From: Nocardioides anomalus
GTDB taxonomy: Bacteria; Actinomycetota; Actinomycetes; Propionibacteriales; Nocardioidaceae
Direction of reading: 5' to 3'
NCBI RefSeq assembly: GCF_011046535.1
Contig: NZ_CP049257.1
Coordinates: 3,286,001-3,350,000, forward strand
Length of the DNA stretch: 64,000 bases
Shown: one piece after another, positions 41,609 through 50,957 of the stretch
Numbering within the stretch: the first letter of the stretch is position 1
How the letters are laid out: each line of letters begins with the position of its first letter
Translations under genes and position numbers: made by a program
The notes under the pieces: generated by a model
Told to the model about the DNA's origin: nothing
Database searches by the model: none
Seen by the model: only the letters and a program-made list of their open reading frames with translations

Positions 41609-41743
41609 TCAGCGACGGTGCCGGGTGTCCCCCGCGGCCAGGCCGCCGGGACGGCCGAGCCGCCGGGCGCCCTGGGCGGCACGCACCGCGAACCACAGCG
41701 CGGTGCTCAGCAGCACGGCGCCGATCGGGGCGGGGGTGGTCAC
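41609..41743 (-). CDS. Putative small single-helix membrane protein
   Basis: A 44-residue frame from GTG with one hydrophobic segment (IGAVLLSTALWFAVRAAQ, about 7-24) followed by an Arg/Gly-rich tail. It lies 27 bases upstream of the SDR on the same strand and its start falls just downstream of the crtE promoter region. No family was recognised. It may not be translated. Confidence 0.35.
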   Translation of the reverse strand: MTTPAPIGAVLLSTALWFAVRAAQGARRLGRPGGLAAGDTRHRR

Positions 41744-41896
41744 GCCGCGCCGGTGTCCGCGGGGCCCGTGACCACCCCCACCCCCCGGGGTGGGTTGGCC
41801 CCCGCGTGCTGTTTGGTGCTGGGGGTCGGGGGATACCTTCGCCTCACCCGTTCGGGTCCTGCTGGGGGACCCGGCGTTCCGGAGCGAAGGGTGCGC

Positions 41897-42928
41897 ATGA
41901 GTGCTGCTGGCTGGGTCGACGGAGCACTCGAGGAGCGGCTCCGCTCGGTGACGTCGGCCGACTCCGAGGAGGGCCGCAGCCTCGCGCAGGCACTCCGGGA
42001 CGCCAGCGCCGGCGGCAAGCGGTTCCGGCCCGCCCTGGTCGCCTCGGCCCACCACGGCCTGGCCGGTCGCCGGCCCGACGCCGTGCCCGTCGTCGGCGCC
42101 GCGGTGGAGCTGCTGCACACGGCGTTCGTGGTGCACGACGACGTCATCGACGGCGACACCACCCGCCGCGGCCGGCCCACGGTCCCGGCCAGCTTCCACG
42201 CCGCCGCCTCCCGCAACGGGGCCGACCCGCGGGCCGCCCACACCTACGGCCTGGCCGGCGCCGTCCTCACCGGCGACCTGGCCCTGAGCGCGGCGATCCG
42301 CGCGGTCGCCACCGCGCCCGCGCCGCGCGCGGTCGTCGAGCGGATGCTGGACCTGGTCGACCACGCCATCGCGGTGACCGCGACCGGCGAGCTGGCCGAC
42401 GTCCGCTTCGCCACGCACACCGACTGGCCCTCGCTCACCGAGGTGCTCTCGGCCGAGGAGCGCAAGACCGCCGTCTACTCCTTCGCCCTCCCCCTCCAGC
42501 TCGGGGCGGTGCTGGCCGACGCCGACGACGAGTGCGTCAACGCGCTGGCCGACGTGGGCCGGCACCTCGGCCTGGCCTTCCAGCTGCGCGACGACCTGCT
42601 GGGCGTCTTCGGCGACGAGCAGGTCACCGGCAAGAGCACGCTGTCGGACCTGCGTGAGGGCAAGGTGACCGTGCTCGCGGTCCACGCGCGCCGCACGCCG
42701 GAGTGGGCCGAGATCGAGCCCCACTGGGGCGAGCCCGACCTCACCGAGGAGCGCGCGGTGGTGGTGCGCCGGGCCCTCGAGCGCGCCGGCTCGCGCGCCC
42801 ACGTGGAGGCGATGGTCGAGGAGTACGTCGGCACCGCGGCCGACGGCGCCGCCCGGCTCGGCCTGCCCGCCGAGCTGGTCCAGTGGCTGAGTGCGCTCTG
42901 CGTCCCGGCGGCGACGGGCGCGGCATGA
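41897..42928 (+). CDS. crtE: Geranylgeranyl diphosphate synthase-type polyprenyl synthetase
   Basis: A 343-residue trans-prenyltransferase supplying C20 geranylgeranyl diphosphate for carotenoids. The family motifs are present: GGKRFRPALV (substrate Lys/Arg, about 36-45), FARM in AFVVHDDVIDGDTTRRGRP (DDxxD, about 80), RKTAVYSFALPLQ, and SARM in FQLRDDLLGVFGDEQVTGKS (DDxxD, about 232-236). It heads the operon crtE-crtB-crtI with ATGA and GTGA overlaps. Upstream are GC-rich hairpin sequences (GGGTCC/GGACCC near 41855-41872) and a GGATACCT that could be a promoter element. GAAGG lies 6-7 bases before the ATG. Confidence 0.92.
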   Translation: MSAAGWVDGALEERLRSVTSADSEEGRSLAQALRDASAGGKRFRPALVASAHHGLAGRRPDAVPVVGAAVELLHTAFVVHDDVIDGDTTRRGRPTVPASFHAAASRNGADPRAAHTYGLAGAVLTGDLALSAAIRAVATAPAPRAVVERMLDLVDHAIAVTATGELADVRFATHTDWPSLTEVLSAEERKTAVYSFALPLQLGAVLADADDECVNALADVGRHLGLAFQLRDDLLGVFGDEQVTGKSTLSDLREGKVTVLAVHARRTPEWAEIEPHWGEPDLTEERAVVVRRALERAGSRAHVEAMVEEYVGTAADGAARLGLPAELVQWLSALCVPAATGAA

Positions 42929-43818
42929 CCATGGCCCCGCACCGCCCCCCGCCGGCCGACCCGGCCGGCGCGTACGACGACCTGGCGCGGGCCAGCGCGG
43001 CCCTGGTCATCCGCCGCTACTCCAGCTCCTTCGGCCTGGCCTCGCGGCTGCTGGCCCAGCCGGTGCGCGGCCACGTGCAGAACGTCTACGCCCTGGTCCG
43101 CGTGGCCGACGAGCTCGTCGACGCGCCCCGACCGGGCGCCGGCCCCGACGAGCAGCGCGCGCTGCTCGACGAGCTCGAGGCCGACCTGCTCCGAGCCCTC
43201 GAGACCGGCCAGAGCGCCAACCTCGTGGTGCACGCCTTCGCCGGCACCGCCCGCGCCTGCGGCTTCGGCGCCGAGCTCACCGCGCCGTTCTTCGCCTCGA
43301 TGCGCACCGACCTCGACGTCACCGTCCACGACCGCGAGAGCTTCGACCGCTACGTCTACGGCTCGGCCGAGGTCGTCGGGCTGATGTGCCTGCGCGCGTT
43401 CCTCGCCGACCAGCCGTACGCCGAGACGGCGTACGTCCAGCTCACGCCCGGCGCGCGCGCTCTCGGCGCCGCGTTCCAGAAGGTCAACTTCCTGCGCGAC
43501 CTGGCCGAGGACACCGACCTGCTCGGGCGCCGCTACTTCCCCGGCGTCGACGCGGCCCGGCTCACCGACGCCCAGCGCGACGAGCTGCTGGACGACATCG
43601 AGGCCGACCTCCGCGTCGCGCAGACCGCGATCGCAGCGCTCCCGGGAGGCAGCCGGCGCGCCGTCCAGGTCGCGCACGCGCTGTTCGCCGAGCTGGCCCG
43701 CCGGCTCCGCGCGACGCCCGCCGCCGAGATCAGCCGGCGCCGGGTCCGCGTGCCCGGACCGGCCAAGGCGCTGGTCGCCGCCCGCAGCCTGCTGACCCGA
43801 CCGGAGGGGGACGCGTGA
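42925..43818 (+). CDS. crtB: Phytoene synthase
   Basis: A 297-residue squalene/phytoene synthase that joins two geranylgeranyl diphosphates head-to-head into phytoene. Seen: RRYSSSFGLASRLL (start of the family domain), YALVRVADELVDAP (first DxxxD-type Asp-rich site), YVYGSAEVVGLMCLRAF, and AFQKVNFLRDLAEDTDLLGRRYFP (second Asp-rich site). Length is normal. Its ATG overlaps the crtE stop and its TGA overlaps the crtI GTG, so translation is coupled through the operon. Confidence 0.95.
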   Translation: MTMAPHRPPPADPAGAYDDLARASAALVIRRYSSSFGLASRLLAQPVRGHVQNVYALVRVADELVDAPRPGAGPDEQRALLDELEADLLRALETGQSANLVVHAFAGTARACGFGAELTAPFFASMRTDLDVTVHDRESFDRYVYGSAEVVGLMCLRAFLADQPYAETAYVQLTPGARALGAAFQKVNFLRDLAEDTDLLGRRYFPGVDAARLTDAQRDELLDDIEADLRVAQTAIAALPGGSRRAVQVAHALFAELARRLRATPAAEISRRRVRVPGPAKALVAARSLLTRPEGDA

Positions 43819-45380
43819 GCGGGGCGCACGGTCGCACCGCGGTCGTCGTCGGCGGCGGCGTGGCCGGGCTGGCCACCGCCGGCCTGCTGGCCGCCGACGG
43901 CTGGGAGGTCGACCTGCTCGAGCAGGGCGACGCCCTCGGCGGTCGCGCCGGCTCGTGGGAGGAGGGCGGGTTCCGCTTCGACACCGGGCCGTCGTGGTAC
44001 CTCATGCCCGAGGTCTTCGACCACTTCTTCGCGCTCATGGGCACCAGCACCGCGGCCGAGCTCGACCTGGTCCGGCTCGACCCGGGCTACCGCGTCTTCA
44101 GCGAGGGCCACGACGAGCCCATCGACATCGCCGCCGACCGCGCCGCCAACGTCGCGCTGTTCGAGTCGGTCCAGCCCGGCGGCGGCACCGCGCTGGAGGA
44201 CTACCTCGACTCCGCCCAGACGGCCTACCGCCTCGCGCTGAAGCACTTCCTCTACAGCAGCTTCCAGTCCCGACGGGCCCTGCTCGCGCCCGAGATCGTC
44301 CGCAACGGGGCGCGCCTGTCCGGCCTGCTGAGCCGCTCGCTGGAGACCCACGTCGCCGGCCGCTTCACCGACCCGCGGCTGCGGCAGGTCCTCGGCTACC
44401 CGGCCGTCTTCCTCGGCACGTCGCCCGACCGCGCGCCGTCGCTCTACCACCTGATGAGCTGGCTCGACCTGGCCGACGGCGTGCGCTACCCGATGGGCGG
44501 GTTCACCACCCTCGTCGACGCCCTGGCCCGGGTGGCCGAGCGGGCCGGCGCGCGGCTGCACACCGGCGTCCCCGTCACGCGCATCCGCACCACCGGCGGC
44601 ACCGGCAAGCCCCGCGCGACCGGCGTCGAGACGGCCGGCGGCGAGCGGTACGACGCCGACCTGGTCGTCGGCGCCGCCGACCTGCACCACGTCGAGACCA
44701 CGATGCTGCCCCGCGAGCTGCAGACCTACCCCGAGTCCTGGTGGGCCAAGCGCGACCCCGGTCCGGGCGCCGTGCTCGCCATGCTCGGCGTCGAGGGCGA
44801 GCTGCCCGAGCTCGCGCACCACTCGCTGTTCTTCACCCGCGACTGGCACCAGAACTTCGGCGACGTCTTCGACACGCGCCGCGTCCCCGAGCCCGCCTCG
44901 GCGTACGTCTGCCGACCCTCGGCGACCGACCCCACGGTCGCGCCGCCGGGACACGAGAACCTCTTCGTGCTCGTGCCCGTCCCGGCCGACCCCGGCCTCG
45001 GCGGCGGCGGCGACCCGGCGGTCGAGAAGGCCGCCGACGCCGCGATCGCACAGACCGCCGCCTGGGCCGGCGTACCCGACCTGGCCGAGCGCATCGTCGT
45101 GCGCCGCACCGTCGGCCCGGCCGACTTCGCCAGTGGGCTCAATGCCTGGTCGGGCGGCGCGCTCGGCCCCGCGCACGTGCTCAGCCAGAGCGCGTTCTTC
45201 CGGGCCGGCAACGCCTCGCGCAAGGTCGACTCGCTGCTCTACGCCGGCGCCAGCACCATCCCCGGCATCGGGCTGCCGATGTGCCTGATCAGCGCGGAGC
45301 TGGTGCTCAAGCGGACCCGCGGCGACCGCTCGGTGCGGCCGCTGCCGGCGCCGCTCGCGGGCCGCACCGACGCGGCCTGA
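43815..45380 (+). CDS. crtI: Phytoene desaturase
   Basis: A 521-residue FAD-dependent phytoene desaturase that introduces double bases into phytoene to give neurosporene or lycopene. The N-terminal FAD motif is VVVGGGVAGLATAGLLAADG (8-27), then LGGRAGSWEEGGFRFDTGPS (family-typical), YPMGGFTTLVDALA, and the C-terminal FAD-binding ASTIPGIGLPMCLISAELV. It is the last gene of the crt operon. No cyclase, ketolase or glycosyltransferase gene follows in this window. Membrane association is expected from the family. Confidence 0.95.
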   Translation: MSGAHGRTAVVVGGGVAGLATAGLLAADGWEVDLLEQGDALGGRAGSWEEGGFRFDTGPSWYLMPEVFDHFFALMGTSTAAELDLVRLDPGYRVFSEGHDEPIDIAADRAANVALFESVQPGGGTALEDYLDSAQTAYRLALKHFLYSSFQSRRALLAPEIVRNGARLSGLLSRSLETHVAGRFTDPRLRQVLGYPAVFLGTSPDRAPSLYHLMSWLDLADGVRYPMGGFTTLVDALARVAERAGARLHTGVPVTRIRTTGGTGKPRATGVETAGGERYDADLVVGAADLHHVETTMLPRELQTYPESWWAKRDPGPGAVLAMLGVEGELPELAHHSLFFTRDWHQNFGDVFDTRRVPEPASAYVCRPSATDPTVAPPGHENLFVLVPVPADPGLGGGGDPAVEKAADAAIAQTAAWAGVPDLAERIVVRRTVGPADFASGLNAWSGGALGPAHVLSQSAFFRAGNASRKVDSLLYAGASTIPGIGLPMCLISAELVLKRTRGDRSVRPLPAPLAGRTDAA

Positions 45381-45386
45381 GCGACC

Positions 45387-46460
45387 TCAGACGGCGTCCC
45401 ACCGGAACAGTCGCGCCGAGATCAGCGTGACCACGACGGTGAAGACGACCAGGAACGCCATCGGCAGCAGGGCGGCGCCCGGTCCCTCGCCGCGGACCAT
45501 CACGTCGAGCATGCCGTCGTTGAGGTGCTTGAGCGGCAGCACGTTGGCCACGGCCCGCAGCCACGTCGGCGCCCCGTCGAGCGGGAAGAACGAGCCGGAC
45601 AGGAACGACATCGGCAACACGATGAAGTTCGCCGCGTTGACCGCGCCCTCGGTGGTGCGCGTGACCGCTCCGGCCAGCAGCCCGAGCGACATGAAGCAGA
45701 GCGTGCCCACGACCAGCAGCGGCACCGCCATCCACCACGAGCCGGTGAGCTTGAGCCCGAAGGCCACCGCGGCCAGCCCCACGAAGATGACCAGCTGGAC
45801 CAGCGCGATGCCCACGGTCACCGAGATGCGCGCGGCCACCACGGTGCGCGTCGAGACCGGCGAGAGCTGGAGCCGCCGGATCAGCTTGGTCTGCCGCCAG
45901 CCCTGGATGGTGGCCGCGGCGCCGATGGCGGCGCTCATCGCCACGGCCCAGCCGAGCAGCCCGGGCGTGTAGTACTGGATGGTCTTGATCGAGTCGTCCT
46001 CGACCCGCTCGGTCTCCAGGGCGTACGCCGGCGCCTGACCCGCCGCCTCGGCGAGCTGGGCGACGTTCGCGCCGTCCACGAAGGCCTGGAGCGTGCCCTG
46101 GGTGATGCCGGCCTTGACCTGGTCGGTCTGGGTGTAGTGCGCGACCAGGGTGTCGTCGCGCATCTCGACCGCGACGTCCGCGTCGCCCTTGCGGACCTCC
46201 TCCAGCGCGGCGGCCAGGTCGTCGCTGCGCTCGACGTCGAAGGTGTCCTCGAACGCCGCCTTCGCGTCGCCGTCGAGGCCGTCGATGAGCGAGACGTCGC
46301 CGACCTGGACCAGGTCGACCTCGGACTGGCCCTGGTCGGCCAGCAGCCCGCCGAAGAGGACCAGGAACATCAGCGGGAAGACCACCGAGAAGAAGACCGA
46401 CGTGCGGTCGCGGAGGAAGCCCTTGACGATGGCGACGCTGAGCGCGCGGAAACCGGTCAT
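45387..46460 (-). CDS. ABC-2 type transporter permease
   Basis: A 357-residue membrane permease of the ABC-2 export family. It has an N-terminal helix (about 18-40: VFFSVVFPLMFLVLFGGLL), a large extracytoplasmic domain (about 41-160) and five helices in the C-terminal half, with LIRRLQLSPVSTRTVVAAR, the typical coupling region, before them. FIVLPMSFLSGSFFPLDGAP is the family signature. It partners with the ATPase encoded immediately upstream (ATGA overlap). Likely exports a drug, lipid or polyketide; substrate not told by the sequence. It converges with crtI (6-base gap). Confidence 0.92.
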   Translation of the reverse strand: MTGFRALSVAIVKGFLRDRTSVFFSVVFPLMFLVLFGGLLADQGQSEVDLVQVGDVSLIDGLDGDAKAAFEDTFDVERSDDLAAALEEVRKGDADVAVEMRDDTLVAHYTQTDQVKAGITQGTLQAFVDGANVAQLAEAAGQAPAYALETERVEDDSIKTIQYYTPGLLGWAVAMSAAIGAAATIQGWRQTKLIRRLQLSPVSTRTVVAARISVTVGIALVQLVIFVGLAAVAFGLKLTGSWWMAVPLLVVGTLCFMSLGLLAGAVTRTTEGAVNAANFIVLPMSFLSGSFFPLDGAPTWLRAVANVLPLKHLNDGMLDVMVRGEGPGAALLPMAFLVVFTVVVTLISARLFRWDAV

Positions 46461-47296
46461 GCCCGGTACTCCCGTCCGGTGAGGTCGAGGAAGACGTCCT
46501 CGAGGGTGCCGGTCTGCACCTGGAGCCCGTCCAGGCGGTGCTCGGACGCCAGGCGGGCCACCTCGGCCGCCGGGTCGCGCGTGGAGAGGACCTCGCCGTC
46601 GGCCAGGGTGATCCGGGTCGGTGCGTCGAGGCCGCGGACCAGCGCGGCCGGGCTGTCGAAGCGCAGGACCCGGCCCTGGTCCATGATCGCGACCCGGTCG
46701 CAGAGCGCCTCGGCCTCGTCCATGTAGTGCGTGGTCAGCACCACGGTCCGCCCGGAGTCGTTGAGCCCCGACAGCAGGTCCCACAGGTTGCGCCGCGCCT
46801 GCGGGTCCAGGGCCGCGGTCGGCTCGTCGAGGAACACCACGTCCGGGTCGTGCACCAGGGCGCACGCGATGGACAGCCGCTGCGCCTGGCCGCCGGAGAG
46901 CTCCTCGACGCGGGCGCCGGCCTTGTCGGTCAGGCCGACCCGCTCCAGCCACGCGTCGGCAGTGGCCGTCGGCACGGCGTACAGCGCGGCGAAGGTGTGG
47001 ATCTGCTCGCGGGCGGTGAGCCGCTCGAAGAACGACGACGCCTGGAGCTGGACCCCGATGCGCGGCAGCAGCCGCGGGTTGCGCGGCCAGACCGGCTCGC
47101 CCAGCAGCGTCACCGACCCGGAGTCGGGCTTGCGCAGCCCCTCGATGATCTCCAGGGTCGTGGTCTTGCCGGCGCCGTTGGGCCCGAGGATGCCGACGAA
47201 CTCGCCCTCGTCGACGGCGAGGCTGACGCCGTCGACGGCGCGCACGTCGCCGTAGGTCATGGTGAGGTCCACGACCTCGATCGCCCGAGCGGTCAC
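46457..47296 (-). CDS. ABC transporter ATP-binding protein
   Basis: A 279-residue ATPase of the DrrA/NatA-like group. Motifs: Walker A GPNGAGKTTTLEII (about 37-50), Q-loop IGVQLQASS, signature VEELSGGQAQRLSIACAL, Walker B VVFLDEPTAALD and H-loop LTTHYMDEAEAL. A C-terminal extension after residue 215 is usual for this export group. It forms an exporter with the following ABC-2 permease gene, whose ATG overlaps its stop. GTG/ATG start near the beginning of the domain; no regulator is adjacent. Confidence 0.94.
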   Translation of the reverse strand: MTARAIEVVDLTMTYGDVRAVDGVSLAVDEGEFVGILGPNGAGKTTTLEIIEGLRKPDSGSVTLLGEPVWPRNPRLLPRIGVQLQASSFFERLTAREQIHTFAALYAVPTATADAWLERVGLTDKAGARVEELSGGQAQRLSIACALVHDPDVVFLDEPTAALDPQARRNLWDLLSGLNDSGRTVVLTTHYMDEAEALCDRVAIMDQGRVLRFDSPAALVRGLDAPTRITLADGEVLSTRDPAAEVARLASEHRLDGLQVQTGTLEDVFLDLTGREYRA

Positions 47297-47306
47297 GGGG
47301 CGGAGG

Positions 47307-48203
47307 CTACCGGGCTCCCGGGTGGCCGAGGTGCTCGCGCAGCGCCGCGACGGTCTCGTGCGGCGCCTCCTCGGGCACGAAGTGACCGCCCGGCACCGCG
47401 TGCCCGGTGACCTCGGCGTCGACGTAGGACCGCCACACCTCGAGCACGTCGTAGCGCCGCCCGACCAGCCCGGCCTCGCCCCACAGGGCCAGCGTCGGGC
47501 AGCGGACCCGGTCGCCCGCGACCCAGCTGGCCTCGTCGTCCTCGAGGTCGGCCGTGGCGCCGGCGCGGTAGTCCTCGGTCGTCGCGTGGATGCTCGCGGC
47601 GTCGAAGCAGGCGACGTACTCCGCGACCACGGCCTCGTCGAAGGAGGCGTCCGGCCCGGCCCACTGGCGCAGCTTGGTGCGCAGCCAGTGCTCGGCCGCG
47701 CCGCCGATGAGCACCTCGGGCAGGTCGTTCTCCTGGGCCAGGAAGAACCAGTGGTCGTAGCTGAGCGCCAGCTGCCGGTCCACGTCGCCGAAGACGTGCC
47801 GGGTCGGCGCGATGTCGAGCACCGCGAGGCTGGTCACCGCCTCGGCGTGGTCCAGCGCCAGCCGGTGGGCCACGCGGGCGCCGCGGTCGTGGCCGACGAC
47901 GGCGTACGACGGGTGGCCGAGCGCGCGCATCAGCCCGGCCTGGTCCGCGGCCATGGCCCGCTTGGCGTAGGCCGCGTGCCCGGCGTCGCTGGCCGGCCGG
48001 TCGCTGCGCCCGTAGCCGCGCAGGTCGGCGGCCACCACCGTGTGGTCCTCGGCCAGCGCGGGCGCGACCCGGTGCCACATGGCCGAGGTCTCGGGGTAGC
48101 CGTGCAGCAGCAGCACCGGCGGCCCCTGCCCCGCGACCCGCGCGTGGAGGCGCACCCCGTCGACCTCGACGTCGAGCTGCTCGCAGTCCCAGGAGTCCGG
48201 CAC
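47307..48203 (-). CDS. Alpha/beta hydrolase (haloacetate dehalogenase-like)
   Basis: A 298-residue alpha/beta hydrolase. The oxyanion motif is LLLHGYPETSAMWHRVAP, then VAADLRGYGRSDRP. The nucleophile elbow is VVGHDRGARVAHRLA, with Asp rather than Ser, as in fluoroacetate/haloacetate dehalogenases and epoxide hydrolases. The catalytic His is in VPGGHFVPEEAP. A cap region with HWFFLAQENDLPE matches the dehalogenase-like group. True substrate is unknown. The start is placed at GTG 48203; an ATG at 48248 would overlap the divergent GNAT start in the sequence GCATGC. Confidence 0.87.
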   Translation of the reverse strand: MPDSWDCEQLDVEVDGVRLHARVAGQGPPVLLLHGYPETSAMWHRVAPALAEDHTVVAADLRGYGRSDRPASDAGHAAYAKRAMAADQAGLMRALGHPSYAVVGHDRGARVAHRLALDHAEAVTSLAVLDIAPTRHVFGDVDRQLALSYDHWFFLAQENDLPEVLIGGAAEHWLRTKLRQWAGPDASFDEAVVAEYVACFDAASIHATTEDYRAGATADLEDDEASWVAGDRVRCPTLALWGEAGLVGRRYDVLEVWRSYVDAEVTGHAVPGGHFVPEEAPHETVAALREHLGHPGAR

Positions 48204-48234
48204 AAACCCTTCGTACCCCACGGCGCCGACGGCG

Positions 48235-48240
48235 TACGGT
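48235..48240 (+). promoter_or_regulatory. -10-like element for the GNAT gene (leaderless)
   Basis: TACGGT fits TAnnnT and ends 6 bases before the ATG at 48247, with no ribosome-binding site. Leaderless translation is likely. Confidence 0.4.
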
Positions 48241-48246
48241 CCGGGC

Positions 48247-49101
48247 ATGCTGCGCCACCAGGTCCTCGACCGCCCGGACGCGGCCGCGCTGGTCGCCCAG
48301 GTCGCCGGGTGGGACGCCGGCCGCCGCTACGTCGGCGCCGAGCTGCACGCGGGCGACCTCGGCTGGCACCTGCGCGGGCCCGACCAGGTCCTCGCCGGCA
48401 CCGTGCACGGCTGGTGGCGCGCCGACGGGCTGGTCGCCGTCGCCGAGATCGAGGACGCCACGGCGCGCCCGCGGGTGCGCCCCGACCTCAGGGCCGACCC
48501 CGAGGTCGCTGCCGCGGTGGCCGACGTGGTCGACGCGCTGCCCGGCGAGCAGCAGTGGAGCGAGGCGGCCGACGACTCGGCGCTGCGGTTCGAGCTCGCC
48601 GCCCGGGGCTGGTCCCTCGACCCCGACCCCTGGACCAACCTGTGGGCCGACGGCGCGCGCTGGGAGGTGGCCGACCGGGGCGAGGTGGTCCGCGCCGCGG
48701 ACGACGTGAGCGGACGGGTCACGGTGCAGCGCCACGGCTTCGCGAGGTCCACCTTCGACGAGCCGAGCTGGCACCGGATGGCGGCCGGACCCGGCTACCG
48801 CCCCGATCTGGACCTGGTCGTCCGGCACGACGGCGTCGCGGTCGCGGCGGGTACGGCGTGGCTGTCGGTGCCGGGCGGCCCGGCGTACCTCGAGCCGCTC
48901 GCCACCCACCGCGACCACCGCGGTCGGGGCTACGGCCGCGCCTGCGTGCGCGCGCTCGTGGACGCGTGCCTGGCCGCCGGCGCCTCCGGGCTGTCGGTGG
49001 CCACCCCGTCCAGCAACACCGGCGGGGTCGCGGCGTACGTCTCGGCCGGGATGGTCCCGGTGCAGACGCTGCAGGGGCTGACCAGGCGCCGGGGCGCCTA
49101 G
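48247..49101 (+). CDS. GNAT-family N-acetyltransferase
   Basis: A 284-residue acetyltransferase. The C-terminal GNAT core (about 150-275) has AYLEPLATHRDHRGRGYGRACV, where RGRGYG is the acetyl-CoA pyrophosphate loop, and SVATPSSNTGGVAAYVSAGM with the usual N-x-x-x-x-x-x-Y/G pattern. The N-terminal half (1-140) is an additional, less conserved domain, perhaps a degenerate second GNAT domain. Substrate unknown. It is probably leaderless. Its TAG stop shares CTAG with the stop of the convergent ABC exporter gene. Confidence 0.87.
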   Translation: MLRHQVLDRPDAAALVAQVAGWDAGRRYVGAELHAGDLGWHLRGPDQVLAGTVHGWWRADGLVAVAEIEDATARPRVRPDLRADPEVAAAVADVVDALPGEQQWSEAADDSALRFELAARGWSLDPDPWTNLWADGARWEVADRGEVVRAADDVSGRVTVQRHGFARSTFDEPSWHRMAAGPGYRPDLDLVVRHDGVAVAAGTAWLSVPGGPAYLEPLATHRDHRGRGYGRACVRALVDACLAAGASGLSVATPSSNTGGVAAYVSAGMVPVQTLQGLTRRRGA

Positions 49102-50957
49102 GCCAGGGAGTCGAGCCAGGCCTGGTGCAGCCCGGCGAAGCGGCCGTCGCCGCCCTCGATCAGCTCGGCGGGAGAGCCGTCCTCGACGACGCGGCCGTGC
49201 TCCATCACCAGCACCCGGTCGGCGATCTCCACGGTGGAGAGCCGGTGGGCGATGATCACCGCGGTCCGCCCGGCCAGCACCGTGCGCAGCGCGCGCTGGA
49301 CCAGCCGCTCCGAGGGCACGTCGAGCGAGGAGGTCGCCTCGTCGAGGATGAGCACGGCGGGGTCGGCCAGGAACGCGCGGGCGAAGGCCACCAGCTGGCG
49401 CTGCCCGGCCGAGAGCCGACCGCCGGAGTTGGCCACGTCGGTCTCGTAGCCCTCGGGCATGGCCGTGATGAAGTCGTGGGCGCCGAGCGAGCGCGCCGCC
49501 TCCACCACCTCGTCCATGCTCGCCGTGGGCCGGCCGAAGCGGATGTTGTCGGCGATGGTTCCGGAGAAGAGGTAGTTCTCCTGGGTCACCATCACCACGC
49601 TGCGGCGCAGGTCGTCGGAGGTCAGGTCGCGCAGGTCCACGCCGTCCAGGAGCACCCGGCCGGCGGTGGGGTCGTAGAACCGGGTGGCCAGCTTGGCCAG
49701 CGTGGTCTTGCCGGCGCCGGTGGTGCCGACGAGGGCCACGGTCTGCCCGGCCGGGACGACCAGGTCGAGGTCGGGCAGCACCGGGCGGTTGTCCACGTAG
49801 GAGAAGCCGACGTGCTCGAAGGTGACCGCGCCGCGGACGTGCTCCAGCCGGTGCGGGGTCGCGGGCTCCGGCACCGACGGCTCCTCGGCGAGGACGCCGG
49901 CCAGCTTGTCCAGCGCCGCCGAGGCGGACTGGAAGGTGTTGTAGAACTGCGAGATCTCCATCATCGGCTCGAAGAACTGGCGCAGGTAGAGCAGGAACGC
50001 CGCGAGCACGCCGACGGTCACGTCGCCGTGGTAGGCGCGGTAGCCGCCGTAGAGCAGCACCACGGCGATGGTCACGTTGCCGATGAGCCGGACGCCGGGC
50101 ATGAACCACGCGACCAGCCGGAAGGCGACCAGGTTGGCCGCGCGGTACTGGTCGTTGACGTCGTCGAAGATCTCCTGGTTGCGCGGCTCGCGGCGGAAGG
50201 CCTGGACCGCGCGGATCCCGCCCATGGACTCCACGAAGTGCACGATGACCAGCGCGACCTTCTCGCGCGTCACCCGGTAGGACGTCGCCGACTCGCGCCG
50301 GAACCAGGCGGTGAGCCAGACCAGGAACGGCCCGCACAGCAGCGCCACCAGCCCGAGCTTGACGTCGAGGAACAGCAGCAGGCCCGCGGTGCCGACCAGG
50401 GTCAGCGCCGCGGTGACCAGGCCGTCGAAGCCGGTCTCGAGCATCTCGTAGATCGCGTCGACGTCGGAGGTCTGCCGCGAGATGACCCGGCCCGAGGTGT
50501 AGGCGTCGTGGAAGGCCGGGCTGAGGGCCTGGAAGTGCCGGAAGACCCGGCGCCGGATCTCGAAGAGAATGTCCTGGCCGATCTGGCCGGAGCGGACCAG
50601 GAACAGCTGGCGCGCGAAGGCCTGGGCCAGCAGCGCCACGACCACGATCCCGACGATGAGCAGCAGCGGCTCGAGGTCGTCGCGCTCGCGGATCGGCGGG
50701 ATGCCGGTGTCGATGCCCTCCTTGACCAGGTAGGGGATGGCCAGCCGCGCGGCGTTCTCCACCAGCACGATGCCGACCAGCAGCTGGATGGCCCGCCTGT
50801 AGGGCGTGAGCAGCTCGCGCAGCAGCCGCTGGGAGCCGCCGCCGATCGTGCCCGCGGTCATCCGCTCCGCGGCCTCGTCGGCGTCGACCTCCGCCACGCC
50901 GCGCCACTCCGGCTGGGTCTGCTGCGCGGACTGCTGCGCGGACTGGTCCGTGCTCAC
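49098..50957 (-). CDS. ABC exporter half-transporter (catalytic half of a heterodimer)
   Basis: A 619-residue exporter half. After a polar Gln-rich N-terminus (1-45), six membrane helices span about 55-340. The ATPase domain has Walker A ALVGTTGAGKTTLA, Q-loop VMVTQENYLFSG, signature GRLSAGQRQLVAFARA, Walker B AVLILDEATSSLD and H-loop IIAHRLST, so its catalytic Glu and His are intact. The GTG overlaps the stop of the upstream partner (GTGA). Together they should form a heterodimeric exporter of drugs, lipids or peptides, like many actinobacterial pairs of this kind. Confidence 0.93.
   Translation of the reverse strand: MSTDQSAQQSAQQTQPEWRGVAEVDADEAAERMTAGTIGGGSQRLLRELLTPYRRAIQLLVGIVLVENAARLAIPYLVKEGIDTGIPPIRERDDLEPLLLIVGIVVVALLAQAFARQLFLVRSGQIGQDILFEIRRRVFRHFQALSPAFHDAYTSGRVISRQTSDVDAIYEMLETGFDGLVTAALTLVGTAGLLLFLDVKLGLVALLCGPFLVWLTAWFRRESATSYRVTREKVALVIVHFVESMGGIRAVQAFRREPRNQEIFDDVNDQYRAANLVAFRLVAWFMPGVRLIGNVTIAVVLLYGGYRAYHGDVTVGVLAAFLLYLRQFFEPMMEISQFYNTFQSASAALDKLAGVLAEEPSVPEPATPHRLEHVRGAVTFEHVGFSYVDNRPVLPDLDLVVPAGQTVALVGTTGAGKTTLAKLATRFYDPTAGRVLLDGVDLRDLTSDDLRRSVVMVTQENYLFSGTIADNIRFGRPTASMDEVVEAARSLGAHDFITAMPEGYETDVANSGGRLSAGQRQLVAFARAFLADPAVLILDEATSSLDVPSERLVQRALRTVLAGRTAVIIAHRLSTVEIADRVLVMEHGRVVEDGSPAELIEGGDGRFAGLHQAWLDSLA

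Noticed and set aside
36515..41880. Very long plus-strand open frame across LigD, Ku and the SDR region
   Set aside because: It crosses several well-supported genes on both strands and its translation is low-complexity; only its end, in the frame of crtE, is real.
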